DNA from: Caulobacter sp. Root343
GTDB lineage: Bacteria; Pseudomonadota; Alphaproteobacteria; Caulobacterales; Caulobacteraceae
Reading direction: 5' to 3'
NCBI RefSeq assembly: GCF_001425745.1
Contig: NZ_LMDF01000012.1
Span: 115,896 to 179,895 of the forward strand
Length of the DNA stretch: 64,000 bases
Made by a program: the position numbers and the translations under genes. Positions 34,037-42,801 of this stretch are shown piece after piece. The stretch's first letter is position 1, and every line of letters begins with the position of its first letter. The notes under the pieces are model-generated. The model saw only the letters and a program-made list of their open reading frames with translations, was not told the DNA's origin and made no database searches.

Positions 34037-35242
34037 TTAGACGCGTTCGATGACCGTGGCGGTGCCCATGCCGGCGCCGACGCACAGGGTGATCAGGGCG
34101 GTTTCCTTGTTCGAGCGCTCCAGCTCGTCGAGGACGGTGCCCAGGATCATCGCGCCGGTGGCGCCCAGTGGGTGGCCCATGGCGATGGCGCCGCCGTTCA
34201 CGTTCATCTTGTCATGCGGGATGTCCAGCGCCTGCATCATCCGCAGCACGACGGCGGCGAAGGCTTCGTTCAGCTCGTAGAGGTCGATGTCCTTGACCTC
34301 CATGCCGAGCCGCTTGAGCAGCTTCTCGGTGACCAGCGAGGGGCCGGTCAGCATGATCGAGGGTTCCGAGCCGATCGAGGCCGCGCCCTTGATGCGGGCG
34401 CGGGGCTTCAGGCCCAGGGCTTCGCCCATCTCCTTGGAGCCGATCAGCACGCCGGCGGCGCCGTCGACGATGCCCGAGCTGTTGCCGGCGTGGTGGACGT
34501 GGTTGACCTTCTCCACCTGCGGGTAGCGCTGGGTGACCACCGCGTCGAAGGCCATCTCGCCCATGCCGGTGAACGAGGCGTTCAGCGAGGCCAGGGTTTG
34601 CATGGTGGTCGAACCGCGCACGGTCTCGTCGTGGTCCAGGATGGTCAGGCCCAGCTGGTCCTTCACCGGCACGACCGACTTCTTGAAGCGCCCGTCGGCC
34701 CACGAGGCCGCGGCGCGCTTCTGGCTCTCGACGGCATAGGCGTCGACGTCGTCGCGACTGAAGCCGTAGAGGGTGGCGATCAGGTCGGCCGAGACGCCTT
34801 GCGGAGCGAAATAGGTCTTGAAGGCGGAGGAGGGGTCGGTCGGCCAGGCGCCGCCGTCGCTGCCCATCGGCACGCGGCTCATGCTCTCGACGCCGCCGCC
34901 GATCGCCATCTGGGCCTCGCCCGAGGCGACCTTGGCCGCGGCCATGTTCACCGCCTCCAGGCCCGAGGCGCAGAAGCGGTTGATCTGCACGCCGGCGACG
35001 CTCTCGGCGTAGTCGGCGGTCAGGACGGCGGTGCGGGCGATATCGCTGCCTTGCTCGCCGACCGGGGCCACGCAGCCCAGGACGACGTCGTCGACCTTGC
35101 TGGTGTCCAGGCCGTTGCGGTCGCGCAGGGCTTCCAGCACCTGGGTAGCCAGCGACAGGGCGGTGATCTCGTGCAGAGAGCCGTCCTTCTTGCCCTTGCC
35201 GCGCGGCGTGCGCACGGTGTCGTAGATGTAAGCGTCAGCCAT
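34037..35242 (-). CDS. acetyl-CoA C-acyltransferase (thiolase)
   Basis: 401 residues. Catalytic Cys in NRFCASGLEAVNMA (about 92). The His is in NGGAIAMGHPLGATGA. The second Cys is in LCVGAGMGTATVIERV at the C terminus. Cleaves 3-ketoacyl-CoA in the last beta-oxidation step; partner of the downstream FadJ-like enzyme. FadA-type by context. Confidence 0.94.
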   Translation of the reverse strand: MADAYIYDTVRTPRGKGKKDGSLHEITALSLATQVLEALRDRNGLDTSKVDDVVLGCVAPVGEQGSDIARTAVLTADYAESVAGVQINRFCASGLEAVNMAAAKVASGEAQMAIGGGVESMSRVPMGSDGGAWPTDPSSAFKTYFAPQGVSADLIATLYGFSRDDVDAYAVESQKRAAASWADGRFKKSVVPVKDQLGLTILDHDETVRGSTTMQTLASLNASFTGMGEMAFDAVVTQRYPQVEKVNHVHHAGNSSGIVDGAAGVLIGSKEMGEALGLKPRARIKGAASIGSEPSIMLTGPSLVTEKLLKRLGMEVKDIDLYELNEAFAAVVLRMMQALDIPHDKMNVNGGAIAMGHPLGATGAMILGTVLDELERSNKETALITLCVGAGMGTATVIERV

Positions 35243-35309
35243 GGACTGGCTCCTTCCTGCGAAGCGTTGTTCGTATTGTTGATCGGCGGCCGGGAAAGCC
35301 GGCGCGCCG

Positions 35310-35693
35310 TTATGGTTTCCAGTTGCCGATCGGGTACTTGCCGATGGGCTCGCACGCCAAGCCGCGGGCCGAGGCCTTGGCGCGGTAGTAGAGGCGCGAA
35401 CCGAACTCGGCCGGCGGCAGCGAGCAGGCGGTGAAGCCCGAGGTCGTGACCTCCAGCTTCCACTCGGCGATCTTGGAGCGCAGCAGGGTCTGGCAGACGT
35501 CCTTCCCCGGCGGCTGCAGCGGAAGCTTGAAGGCGCCCGGTTGCAGCCGTTTTCCGACCAGCTCGCCGGAGAAGGTCAGCGTGCGCGGACCTGGAGCGGC
35601 GCGCACGCAGACCACGGCTGATCGGGCGTCTTGCGCCGGCGGCTGAGCGGCGGCGGGACCGGCCAACAGAGCGATGAGCGGAAGTAGGATCAC
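35310..35693 (-). CDS. small secreted protein in the beta-oxidation operon
   Basis: 127 residues. GTG start overlapping the TGA of the acyl-CoA dehydrogenase (GTGA). Signal peptide ILLPLIALLAGPAAA, mature about 108 residues with four Cys (VVCVRAAPG, KDVCQTLL, FTACSLPP, GLACEPIGK). No family recognised. The end IGKYPIGNWKP is rich in aromatics. Four cysteines and export suggest two disulphides. It lies inside an otherwise enzymatic operon. Confidence 0.7.
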   Translation of the reverse strand: MILLPLIALLAGPAAAQPPAQDARSAVVCVRAAPGPRTLTFSGELVGKRLQPGAFKLPLQPPGKDVCQTLLRSKIAEWKLEVTTSGFTACSLPPAEFGSRLYYRAKASARGLACEPIGKYPIGNWKP

Positions 35694-36853
35694 AGCGTCC
35701 TCGCGATCAGAAGTTTCATGATCTCGTTCGTGCCGCCGTAGATGCGCTGGACGCGGCTGTCCTTGTACATGCGCGCGATCGGATACTCGTTCATGAAGCC
35801 ATAGCCGCCGAACAGCTGCAGGCAGCGGTCGACGATCTTGTTCTCCAGGTCCGTGACCCAGTACTTGGCCATCGAGGCGGTGGCGGCGTCCAGCTTGCCG
35901 TCCAGGTGCTGGCCGATGCAGTGGTTGACGAAGACCTTGGCCACGGTCGCCTCGGTCTTGCATTCGGCCAGGACGAACTGGGTGTTCTGGAAGTCGATGA
36001 TCGCCTTACCGAACGCCTGACGCTCCTTGACGTAGGCGATGGTCAGCTCCAGAGCCCGCTCGATCGTCGCCATGCCTTGGACGGCGATGTTCAGCCGCTC
36101 CTGCGGCAGCTGGCCCATGAGCTGGAAGAAGCCCTGGCCTTCGTCGACGCCCAGCAGGTTCTCGGTCGGGATCTTCACGTCGTTGAAGAACAGTTCCGAG
36201 GTGTCCTGGGCCTCGTGACCCAGCTTGTCGAGGTTGCGACCGCGCTCGAAGCCTTCGGTACCGTCGGTCTCGACAATCAGCAACGACACACCACGCGCCC
36301 CGAGAGTCGCATCGGTCTTGGCGACCACGATGATCAGGTTGGCCGTCTGGCCGTTGGTGATGAAGGTCTTGGAGCCGTTCAGGACGTATTGGTTGCCGGT
36401 CTTCTTGGCGGTGGTCTTGACGCCTTGCAGATCCGAACCGGCGCCCGGCTCGGTCATGGCGATGGCGCCGACCAGCTCGCCGGTGGCCAGGCGCGGCAGC
36501 CAGCGCCGCTTCTGCTCTTCCGTGCCGTAGTGGACGATGTAGGGCATGACGATGGCGTTGTGCAGGCTGGCGCCAAAGCCATCGACGCCCTTCTTGCCCA
36601 ACTGGTCCATCAGCACGACCTCGTGCCGATAGTCGCCCCCGGCTCCGCCGTATTCCTCAGGCGTGGAGAGGCCAAGCAAGCCGGCCGCTCCCGCCTTGGT
36701 CCACATGTCGCGGTCGACGCAGTGGTTCTTGCGCCAGGTCGCGACGGTGGATTCAGGGGCGTGCTCGTCGAAGAACTTGCCTACCGCGTCCTCGAAGATC
36801 GCGATGTCTTCCTCGGCCATGAAGGCGGGCTTCTCGACGGCGAGCACGCTCAT
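35690..36853 (-). CDS. acyl-CoA dehydrogenase
   Basis: 387 residues, normal length for the medium/short-chain group. FAD- and substrate-binding segments AIAMTEPGAGSDLQG and YVLNGSKTFITNG, then FGGYGFMNEYPIARMY and the C-terminal IYGGTNEIMKLLIAR. ATG 36853 (MSVLAVEKPAF), 2 nt after the stop of the longer acyl-CoA dehydrogenase gene. First step of beta-oxidation, passing electrons to ETF. Confidence 0.93.
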   Translation of the reverse strand: MSVLAVEKPAFMAEEDIAIFEDAVGKFFDEHAPESTVATWRKNHCVDRDMWTKAGAAGLLGLSTPEEYGGAGGDYRHEVVLMDQLGKKGVDGFGASLHNAIVMPYIVHYGTEEQKRRWLPRLATGELVGAIAMTEPGAGSDLQGVKTTAKKTGNQYVLNGSKTFITNGQTANLIIVVAKTDATLGARGVSLLIVETDGTEGFERGRNLDKLGHEAQDTSELFFNDVKIPTENLLGVDEGQGFFQLMGQLPQERLNIAVQGMATIERALELTIAYVKERQAFGKAIIDFQNTQFVLAECKTEATVAKVFVNHCIGQHLDGKLDAATASMAKYWVTDLENKIVDRCLQLFGGYGFMNEYPIARMYKDSRVQRIYGGTNEIMKLLIARTL

Positions 36854-36855
36854 GA

Positions 36856-38649
36856 TCAGAACGCCTCGGCGGGCAGGGCCATCAGGGTCGCCGAGCCGGT
36901 CTTCAGCTTCGCCAGGTGGGCCCCGGCGTCCGGCAGGATGCGCTCGATGAAATAGCGGCCGGTGGTCAGCTTGGTGGTGAAGAACGGATCGGACGAGCCG
37001 GCGGCGATCTTGGCGTTGGCCGCCTTGGCCATCAGCGCCCACATGTACGCCAGGCCAGTCAGGCCGAAGAGGTGCATGTAGTCGGTCGAGGCCGCGCCGG
37101 CGTTGTCCGGATTCTGCAGGCCGTTCTGCATCAGCCACATCGTGCCGTCCTGCAGCTGGGCCTTCACGCCTGCCAGGGCTTCGATGAAGGGCTTCAGCGC
37201 TTCGTCACCGTCGTTCTCGCCGATGAACTGGTCGATCTCCTGGAAGAAGGTCATGACCGCGCGGCCGCCCTTGGAGGCCAGCTTGCGGCCGACCAGATCC
37301 AGGGCCTGGACGCCGTTGGTGCCTTCGTAGATCAGGGCGATGCGGCAGTCGCGCATGAATTGGCTGACCGGGAAGTGCTCGGTGAAGCCGCTGCCGCCGT
37401 GCACCTGCACCGCGTTCGAACAGACCTGGAAGCCCTTGTCGGTCAGGTAGCCCTTCAGCACCGGCGTCATCAGGCCCATGTAGTCGGCCGACTTCTCGCG
37501 AACGGCCTCGTCCGGATGGACGTGCGACAGGTCGCCGTGCAGGGCGGTCCAGAACAGGAAGGCGCGACCGCCCTCGATGAAAGCCTTGCTCTCCAGCAGC
37601 ATGCGACGGACGTCGGGGTGGACGATGATCGGGTCGGCCGGGCCGTCGGCGTTCTTCGGGCCAGTCAGCGAGCGGCCTTGCAGGCGATCCTTGGCGAAGG
37701 CGGCGGCGGCCTGGTAGGCGGCCTCGCCCTGGGCCACGCCCTGCATGCCGACGCCCAGGCGGGCCTCGTTCATCATGACGAACATGATCTTCAGGCCGGC
37801 GTTCTCCTCGCCGATCAGGTAGCCCTCGGCGTCGTCATACTGCATGACGCAGGTGGCGTTGCCGTGGATGCCCATCTTCTCTTCCAGGCCAACGCACTTG
37901 ACGCCCTGATTGCGGTCGCCGACCGAGCCGTCTTCCTTGGGGAAGAACTTGGGCACGATGAACAGACTGATGCCCTTCACGCCGGCCGGGGCGCCTTCGA
38001 TGCGGGCCAGCACCAGGTGGATGATGTTGTCCGCCATGTCGTGCTCGCCGGCCGAGATCCAGATCTTCTGGCCGGTGATGCGATAGCTGCCGTCGGCCTG
38101 CGGGACCGCCTTGGTGCGCAGCAGGCCCAGGTCCGTGCCGCAATGCGGCTCGGTCAGGTTCATGGTGCCGGTCCATTCGCCGGTGACCATCTTGGGCAGA
38201 TAGGTTTGCTTCTGCTCGTCGGTCCCGCCGGTGTGGATGGCCGAATAGGCGCCGTGGGCCAGGCCCGGATACATCGAGAAGGCCATGTTGGCCGAGCTCG
38301 ACATCTCGCTGAAGGCCAGGTTGACGACGTGCGGCAGGCCCTGGCCGCCATAGACGGGGTCCGAGCCGAGGCCGGTCCAGCCGCCTTCGCACAGCTGCTT
38401 GTAGGCGTCCTTGAAACCCGGCGGCGTGGTGACGACGTTGGTCGCGGGATCCAGCTTGCAGCCGGCCTTGTCGCCGACCGCGTTCAGCGGGGCCAGAACC
38501 TCGCCGGTGAACTGGGCGGCGGCCTCGAGGATCTGCTCCACGGTCTCGAACGGCGCGTCCGAGAAGCCGGGCAGGTCGCCGTGCTGATCGATGTTGAGCA
38601 CGTCGCGCAGGATGAAGGCGTGATCGCGAACGGGCGGCTGATAGGTCAT
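36856..38649 (-). CDS. acyl-CoA dehydrogenase, long type with C-terminal domain
   Basis: 597 residues, the FadE-like type with an N-terminal cap (MTYQPPVRDHAFILRDVL) and an extra C-terminal helical domain. Core motifs MNLTEPHCGTDLGLLRTKA, YRITGQKIWISAGEHD, HGGSGFTEHFPVSQFMRD and ALIYEGTNGVQALDLV. Follows the MerR regulator by 90 nt. Confidence 0.93.
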   Translation of the reverse strand: MTYQPPVRDHAFILRDVLNIDQHGDLPGFSDAPFETVEQILEAAAQFTGEVLAPLNAVGDKAGCKLDPATNVVTTPPGFKDAYKQLCEGGWTGLGSDPVYGGQGLPHVVNLAFSEMSSSANMAFSMYPGLAHGAYSAIHTGGTDEQKQTYLPKMVTGEWTGTMNLTEPHCGTDLGLLRTKAVPQADGSYRITGQKIWISAGEHDMADNIIHLVLARIEGAPAGVKGISLFIVPKFFPKEDGSVGDRNQGVKCVGLEEKMGIHGNATCVMQYDDAEGYLIGEENAGLKIMFVMMNEARLGVGMQGVAQGEAAYQAAAAFAKDRLQGRSLTGPKNADGPADPIIVHPDVRRMLLESKAFIEGGRAFLFWTALHGDLSHVHPDEAVREKSADYMGLMTPVLKGYLTDKGFQVCSNAVQVHGGSGFTEHFPVSQFMRDCRIALIYEGTNGVQALDLVGRKLASKGGRAVMTFFQEIDQFIGENDGDEALKPFIEALAGVKAQLQDGTMWLMQNGLQNPDNAGAASTDYMHLFGLTGLAYMWALMAKAANAKIAAGSSDPFFTTKLTTGRYFIERILPDAGAHLAKLKTGSATLMALPAEAF

Positions 38650-38739
38650 GAAGCGGTCCTGGTTAGGATCGGGGGGAGGAACGGATAGGCGGGCGCCGAG
38701 TAGGGCGTGTCTTGTCGGACGCCGGCGTCGTGAGCGGTC

Positions 38740-39219
38740 TTACTTGCCCAGCGTCGCTTCCGCGTGACCGTCGAGACGGGCGCGCAGCACTTGCTCGTAA
38801 TCGGCCGCGCGGGGCAGCAGGTCGGGACGGATTTCGGCGAGACGCTTTTCGAGACGGTTGCAGGCCTCGCGCAGTTCGATCAGGGCGTTGTCGATGTCCT
38901 CGCGCTGTTGCTCGAGCGCGTTCGCGCGTTCGCGGAACTTCTTCAGCGAGCGGGCCATCTGCGCCGCGCCTTCGTCGTTCTCATCATAGAGATCGAGCAG
39001 CTCGCGGATTTCCGACAGCGACAGGCCCACGCGCTTGCCGCGCAAGATCAGCTGCAGGCGAACGCGGTCCTTATGGGAATAGACGCGGTTCAGGCCCTCA
39101 CGGGCCGGATTCAGCAGGCCCTTGTCTTCATAGAAGCGCAGGGCGCGTGGCGTGGCTTTGAACTCGTTGCAGAGCTGGCGAATCGTGAAGGTCCGCTCGG
39201 GACGTCGCAGGTCGGCCAT
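38740..39219 (-). CDS. MerR-family regulator of the beta-oxidation operon
   Basis: 159 residues. N-terminal winged helix-turn-helix TIRQLCNEFKATPRALRFYEDKGLL (split: TIRQLCNEF, then TPRALRFYEDKGLL), then NRVYSHKDRVRLQLIL. A long coiled coil (about 85-140) provides dimerisation. No Cys-rich metal site, as expected for the acyl-CoA/LiuR-like subgroup. It leads the five-gene fatty-acid block, and a palindrome with ACGT at its centre stands upstream. Likely senses an acyl-CoA and controls the operon. Confidence 0.9.
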   Translation of the reverse strand: MADLRRPERTFTIRQLCNEFKATPRALRFYEDKGLLNPAREGLNRVYSHKDRVRLQLILRGKRVGLSLSEIRELLDLYDENDEGAAQMARSLKKFRERANALEQQREDIDNALIELREACNRLEKRLAEIRPDLLPRAADYEQVLRARLDGHAEATLGK

Positions 39220-39309
39220 GGATGGAAACCTCCCGGAAAGAGGGCCTGGCTACTGCGGCCGGGCCGCTTTGGTTATCGGCGATCACCCTAAACCCGATAT
39301 CGGTCGAGC

Positions 39310-39333
39310 GTCAACGCTTACGTAAACGTCAAC
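39310..39333. promoter_or_regulatory. imperfect palindrome, likely MerR operator
   Basis: 24 nt centred on ACGT; the halves match at 9 of 12 positions, and the core CTTACGTAAA resembles operators of MerR-family acyl-CoA/branched-chain regulators (LiuR type). It also contains a direct repeat, CGTCAAC at 39309-39315 and 39327-39333, 18 bp apart. It sits between the divergent MerR and S24-type genes and could act on both. Confidence 0.5.
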
Positions 39334-39416
39334 TTCAAAGCGGTTGATAGGTTTACTTTCCTAGACCGGAAGGCGTATTTTCCTTTTCGAAGGCCGACTG
39401 CAGGAGGAGACGCCGG

Positions 39417-40061
39417 ATGGCGACCCTTTCCCACGGCGAAATCTGGCGGGCCATCGACGCCCTGGCCGAACGTTTCGACATGACGCCCTCGGCCATGGCG
39501 CGGATGGCGGGTCTGGATCCCACGAGCTTCAATCGGTCAAAGCGCGGTTCGGCCGACCTCGACAGTCGTCCGCGGTGGCCTTCGACCGAAAGCTTGGCCA
39601 AGCTTTTGGAGGCGACCGGTGTCAATTTCTCGGAGTTCGCGGCCCTGACCGAACAGGCGCCGGTGCGGGCGGCGCGTGGACGCGGCGCGCCTCTGATCGC
39701 CCTGGCCGAAGCTGGGAAGGACGGCGTCTTCGACGAGGGGGGGATGCCCGCCGGGGCGGACTGGGATGAGGTCGCCACGCCGGATCTTGGCGAAGGCCTG
39801 TTCGCGCTGGAGGTGTCGGGCGCCGTCCTGGCGCCGATCTATCGCGACGGCGACCGCCTATTGGTCGCGCCCACGGTCGAGCCGCGCAAGGGCGACCGGG
39901 TGGTGGCGAGAACGAGCGCCGGCGAGATGCTTGTGCGGGAGCTGGGTCGCGTGACCGCACGGACGATCGAACTGGTCGCTCTTGGCGGCGCGGACGATGA
40001 TCGTCTGCTGTCGCGGGACGAGGTGGCCTGGATCGCGCGGATCGTCTGGGTCAGCCAATAG
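39417..40061 (+). CDS. HTH/S24-fold regulator without catalytic Ser and Lys
   Basis: 214 residues. An N-terminal XRE-like helix-turn-helix (MTPSAMARMAGLDPTSFNR, about 22-40) and a C-terminal S24/LexA-type peptidase fold. The usual G-(D/N)-S-M of the active site reads G-A-V-L (135-138), so the nucleophile Ser is Val137. The general-base Lys position reads Arg174 (MLVRELGR). Self-cleavage is therefore not expected. The fold is otherwise kept (YRDGDRLLVAP, KGDRVVARTSAGE). Ribosome site AGGAGGAG 8 nt before the ATG. No phage genes are near. Confidence 0.8.
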   Translation: MATLSHGEIWRAIDALAERFDMTPSAMARMAGLDPTSFNRSKRGSADLDSRPRWPSTESLAKLLEATGVNFSEFAALTEQAPVRAARGRGAPLIALAEAGKDGVFDEGGMPAGADWDEVATPDLGEGLFALEVSGAVLAPIYRDGDRLLVAPTVEPRKGDRVVARTSAGEMLVRELGRVTARTIELVALGGADDDRLLSRDEVAWIARIVWVSQ

Positions 40062-40078
40062 GCCGACCCGATCGGCGC

Positions 40079-40288
40079 CTACGTGCGCGGGCAGCTGGCG
40101 TGGGTGTCGAGCAGCCAGGCGATCAGCGGGCCGGCCGCCGGATCCGAGCACGACACGTCCAGGCGATAGGACGCCCAGGTGTCATTGTGCGCGGCCTCGA
40201 CATGCGCGTCGGGGAACTGCTGGACGATTCCGCCGAGCAAGGAATCGAATTCCTGGCGGTCGGTAGGGCGAAGAGTAAACGAAGCCAT
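40079..40288 (-). CDS. hypothetical small protein
   Basis: 69 residues, soluble (MASFTLRPTDRQEFDSL, then FPDAHVEAAHNDTWASYRLD), ending in LLDTHASCPRT. No family recognised. AAGG stands before the ATG. A frame on the other strand (40100-40309) overlaps it; the minus-strand product has the more balanced composition. Confidence 0.5.
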   Translation of the reverse strand: MASFTLRPTDRQEFDSLLGGIVQQFPDAHVEAAHNDTWASYRLDVSCSDPAAGPLIAWLLDTHASCPRT

Positions 40289-40477
40289 TGGACTAACCTT
40301 GATGACTAATCTTGGTTCTGATGGTCCGAGCTTAGACTCCGAAATGTGCGCAGACCCTTAATACGCAATTCAGACTTCGTTCATTTGCGAGGACATGGTG
40401 TCGCACGTCGCGAGGATTCATCCTCTGCGGGTAAGCGTGGCTGTAAGGCCGCCTAGCGCGGGAGCGGACGCCGGGTT

Positions 40478-40506
40478 GCCGCCCCACGCACGCGGCGCGG
40501 GGCGGC
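40478..40506 (-). terminator. hairpin after lysS
   Basis: GCCGCCCC (40478-40485) pairs with GGGGCGGC (40499-40506), an 8-bp GC stem just past the lysS stop. There is no T run, so factor-independent termination is uncertain. Confidence 0.4.
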
Positions 40507-40513
40507 GGGAAGA

Positions 40514-42172
40514 TCAGGCGAGTTTTTCTTCGATCAGCGCGATCGTCCGGTCGATGCCGAAAATCGCCGCGAACGAACCGAAGCGAGGCCCTTGGCTCTG
40601 GCCCAACAACACTTCGTACAAGGCCTGGAACCAGGCGCGCAGCGGGTCGAAACCGTGGGTCTTGCCGACCTCGAACACCTCGTTCTGGATCAGCTCGGCG
40701 TCGGCGGCGTTGGCGGGCATGGCCTTCAGCTTGGCGAGCAGCTCCAGCATCGCCGCGCGCTCCTGATCGGTAGGCGCGCGGAAGGTCTTCGTGGGCTTCA
40801 CGAAGTCCTCGTAGTAGTTGATCGCATAGCCCGCCAAGCGATCCAACAATGGCTGGCTTTCCGGCGAAGCGCCCGGGATGTAGCGCGACAGGAAGCCCCA
40901 GAGGATTTCCTTGGTCGAGGCGTCGGCGGCTGAAACCAGGTTCAGCATCAGGCTGAACGACACCGGCGAGCCCTGCTCGGGCGGCTTGCCCGAATGGATA
41001 TGCCAGACCGGATTGTCCAGCTGCTTGGCCGGTTCCTGACGCCCGAACGCGTCCAGTTGCTGAAGATACTCGTCCGTGGCCTTCGGAATCACGTCGAAAT
41101 AGAGCTTCTTGGCCGACTTGGGGCTTTGGAACATGTAGTACGAGAGGCTCTCGGGCGCGCCGTACCGCAGCCAGTCCTCCATGGACAGGCCGTTGCCCTT
41201 GGACTTGGAGATCTTCTGGTTGTTCTCGTCCAGGAAGAGCTCGTAGTTGAAACCTTCCGGCGGAACGCCGCCCAGCGCCCTGCAGATCGCGCCCGAAGCC
41301 TTGACCGAGTCGATCAGGTCCTTGCCGGACATTTCGTAGTCGACGCCCAACGCCGTCCAGCGCATGGCCCAGTCGGGCTTCCACTGCATCTTCACGTGGC
41401 CGCCAGTGACCGGGACCTCGACCTTGGAGCCGTCCTCGTCCTCGAAGACGATCGTACCCTTCTCGACGTTGCGCTCCAGGGTCGGAACCTGCAGCACCCT
41501 GCCGGTGGTCGGGCTGACGGGCAGGAACGGCGAATAGGTCGATCGGCGCTCCTCGCCCAAGGTGGGGAGCATGACCTTCTGGATGGCGTCAAAGCGCTCC
41601 AGGGCGGTCAGCAGGGTCGCGTCGAACAGGCCGCTCTTATAGCAGTCGGTCGACGAGACGAATTCGTACTCGAAGCCGAAGCCGTCCAGAAAGGCCCGTA
41701 GGCGGGCGTTGTTGTGAGCGCCGAAGCTGTCGTGGGTGCCGAACGGATCGCGGACGACCGTCAGCGGCTTGCCCAGGTCCTCGATCAGCGGCTGCTTGTT
41801 CTCGATGTTTTCGGGAACCTTGCGCAGGCCGTCCATGTCGTCGCTGAAGGCGATCAGGCGCGTTGGGATGACGTCGTCGGTGAGCGCGCGGAACGCCGCG
41901 CGGACCATGGTCGTGCGCGCCACTTCGCCGAACGTGCCCAAGTGCGGCAGGCCGGACGGGCCATAACCGGTTTCGAAGATCACGGCCCTGGCCAAGGCAG
42001 GATAGGCTTTGACGGCCTCGTCTGTCTTGCTAGCGTCGATCAGCGTTTTGGCCGCGTCGCGATCGGCTTGATCGGACAGGCGAACGCGCAGGAGGCGGGC
42101 GATCGTGGCGCGGGCTTGCTCAAACGGCCAGGAGCGAGCATCGCGGGCGAGGGGGGAGAGGCCTTCAAACAT
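40514..42172 (-). CDS. lysS: class I lysine--tRNA ligase
   Basis: 552 residues, the archaeal-type class I enzyme rather than the common class II LysRS. The HIGH-like motif is in GYGPSGLPHLGTFGE (about 70-84). The KMSKS-like motif is KISKSKGNGLS (about 310). It charges tRNA-Lys with lysine. Class I LysRS is known in archaea, spirochaetes and some alphaproteobacteria. ATG 42172, followed by MFEGLSPLARDAR. Confidence 0.95.
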   Translation of the reverse strand: MFEGLSPLARDARSWPFEQARATIARLLRVRLSDQADRDAAKTLIDASKTDEAVKAYPALARAVIFETGYGPSGLPHLGTFGEVARTTMVRAAFRALTDDVIPTRLIAFSDDMDGLRKVPENIENKQPLIEDLGKPLTVVRDPFGTHDSFGAHNNARLRAFLDGFGFEYEFVSSTDCYKSGLFDATLLTALERFDAIQKVMLPTLGEERRSTYSPFLPVSPTTGRVLQVPTLERNVEKGTIVFEDEDGSKVEVPVTGGHVKMQWKPDWAMRWTALGVDYEMSGKDLIDSVKASGAICRALGGVPPEGFNYELFLDENNQKISKSKGNGLSMEDWLRYGAPESLSYYMFQSPKSAKKLYFDVIPKATDEYLQQLDAFGRQEPAKQLDNPVWHIHSGKPPEQGSPVSFSLMLNLVSAADASTKEILWGFLSRYIPGASPESQPLLDRLAGYAINYYEDFVKPTKTFRAPTDQERAAMLELLAKLKAMPANAADAELIQNEVFEVGKTHGFDPLRAWFQALYEVLLGQSQGPRFGSFAAIFGIDRTIALIEEKLA

Positions 42173-42371
42173 GCGCGGGCGTATAAACGGTGTAAGGCTT
42201 GAGAGCTAGGGCGCGACGGCCATGGCGGACGCCGACCGATAGTATGACGGATGCGCGTGCTCGTTGGGATTCGGTAATACACCATGGAATGTTTCGTGGA
42301 ATTTTGTAACCTTAGGACGAATTCATGCCGTTGACGGTGACGTCGATGGATCGCGAGAAGGCGAAGGCGAA

Positions 42372-42794
42372 GTGACCTACGAGACCACTGAGGGGCGGCG
42401 CTCCAACGCCGTCGATGCGCACGTCGGCGAACGCGTCCGCATGCGGCGCAAGTTGCTCGGCGTCAGCCAGGACCAACTGGCCGACAGCCTGGGCCTCACG
42501 TTCCAGCAGGTCCAGAAATACGAGCGCGGGGCAAACCGGATCAGCGCCAGCAAGCTGTTCCGGATCGCCGAGATCCTGAACATCGACGTCGCCTATTTCT
42601 TCGACGGCCTTCCCGATCCCATCGAGGGCGCGGAACCGGATGGCGCCGTGGCCCACATTCAGGAAGTCATGCAGGCCTTCCTGCAGACCTCGGAGGGTGT
42701 CGAACTGGCCGAGATCTTCCCCCGGGTCGCCAGCGGGCGGGTGCGGCGGCAGATCTTGGATCTGGTCCGCACCATGGCCGCCGAGCAGAAATAG
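42372..42794 (+). CDS. Cro/CI-type HTH regulator
   Basis: 140 residues. An XRE helix-turn-helix at about 20-75 (RMRRKLLGVSQDQLADSLG, FQQVQKYERGANRISAS), followed by a short helical tail. This is the compact alphaproteobacterial type with MRRKLLGVSQ and VQKYERG. GTG 42372 (MTYETTEG) follows GAGAAGGCG; a longer frame from 42264 adds 36 residues without similarity. Two related boxes, ATGGAATGTTT and GTGGAATTTT, lie about 80 nt upstream and may be its operator. Confidence 0.85.
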   Translation: MTYETTEGRRSNAVDAHVGERVRMRRKLLGVSQDQLADSLGLTFQQVQKYERGANRISASKLFRIAEILNIDVAYFFDGLPDPIEGAEPDGAVAHIQEVMQAFLQTSEGVELAEIFPRVASGRVRRQILDLVRTMAAEQK

Positions 42795-42801
42795 CGGGCG
42801 G

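Noticed and set aside
39417..40061. Prophage around the S24 repressor-like gene
   Set aside because: Neighbours are metabolic and housekeeping genes; no phage structural or replication gene lies nearby.
40100..40309. 69-residue plus-strand frame overlapping the minus-strand small gene
   Set aside because: Less balanced composition and no ribosome site; the minus-strand frame is preferred, though neither is certain.
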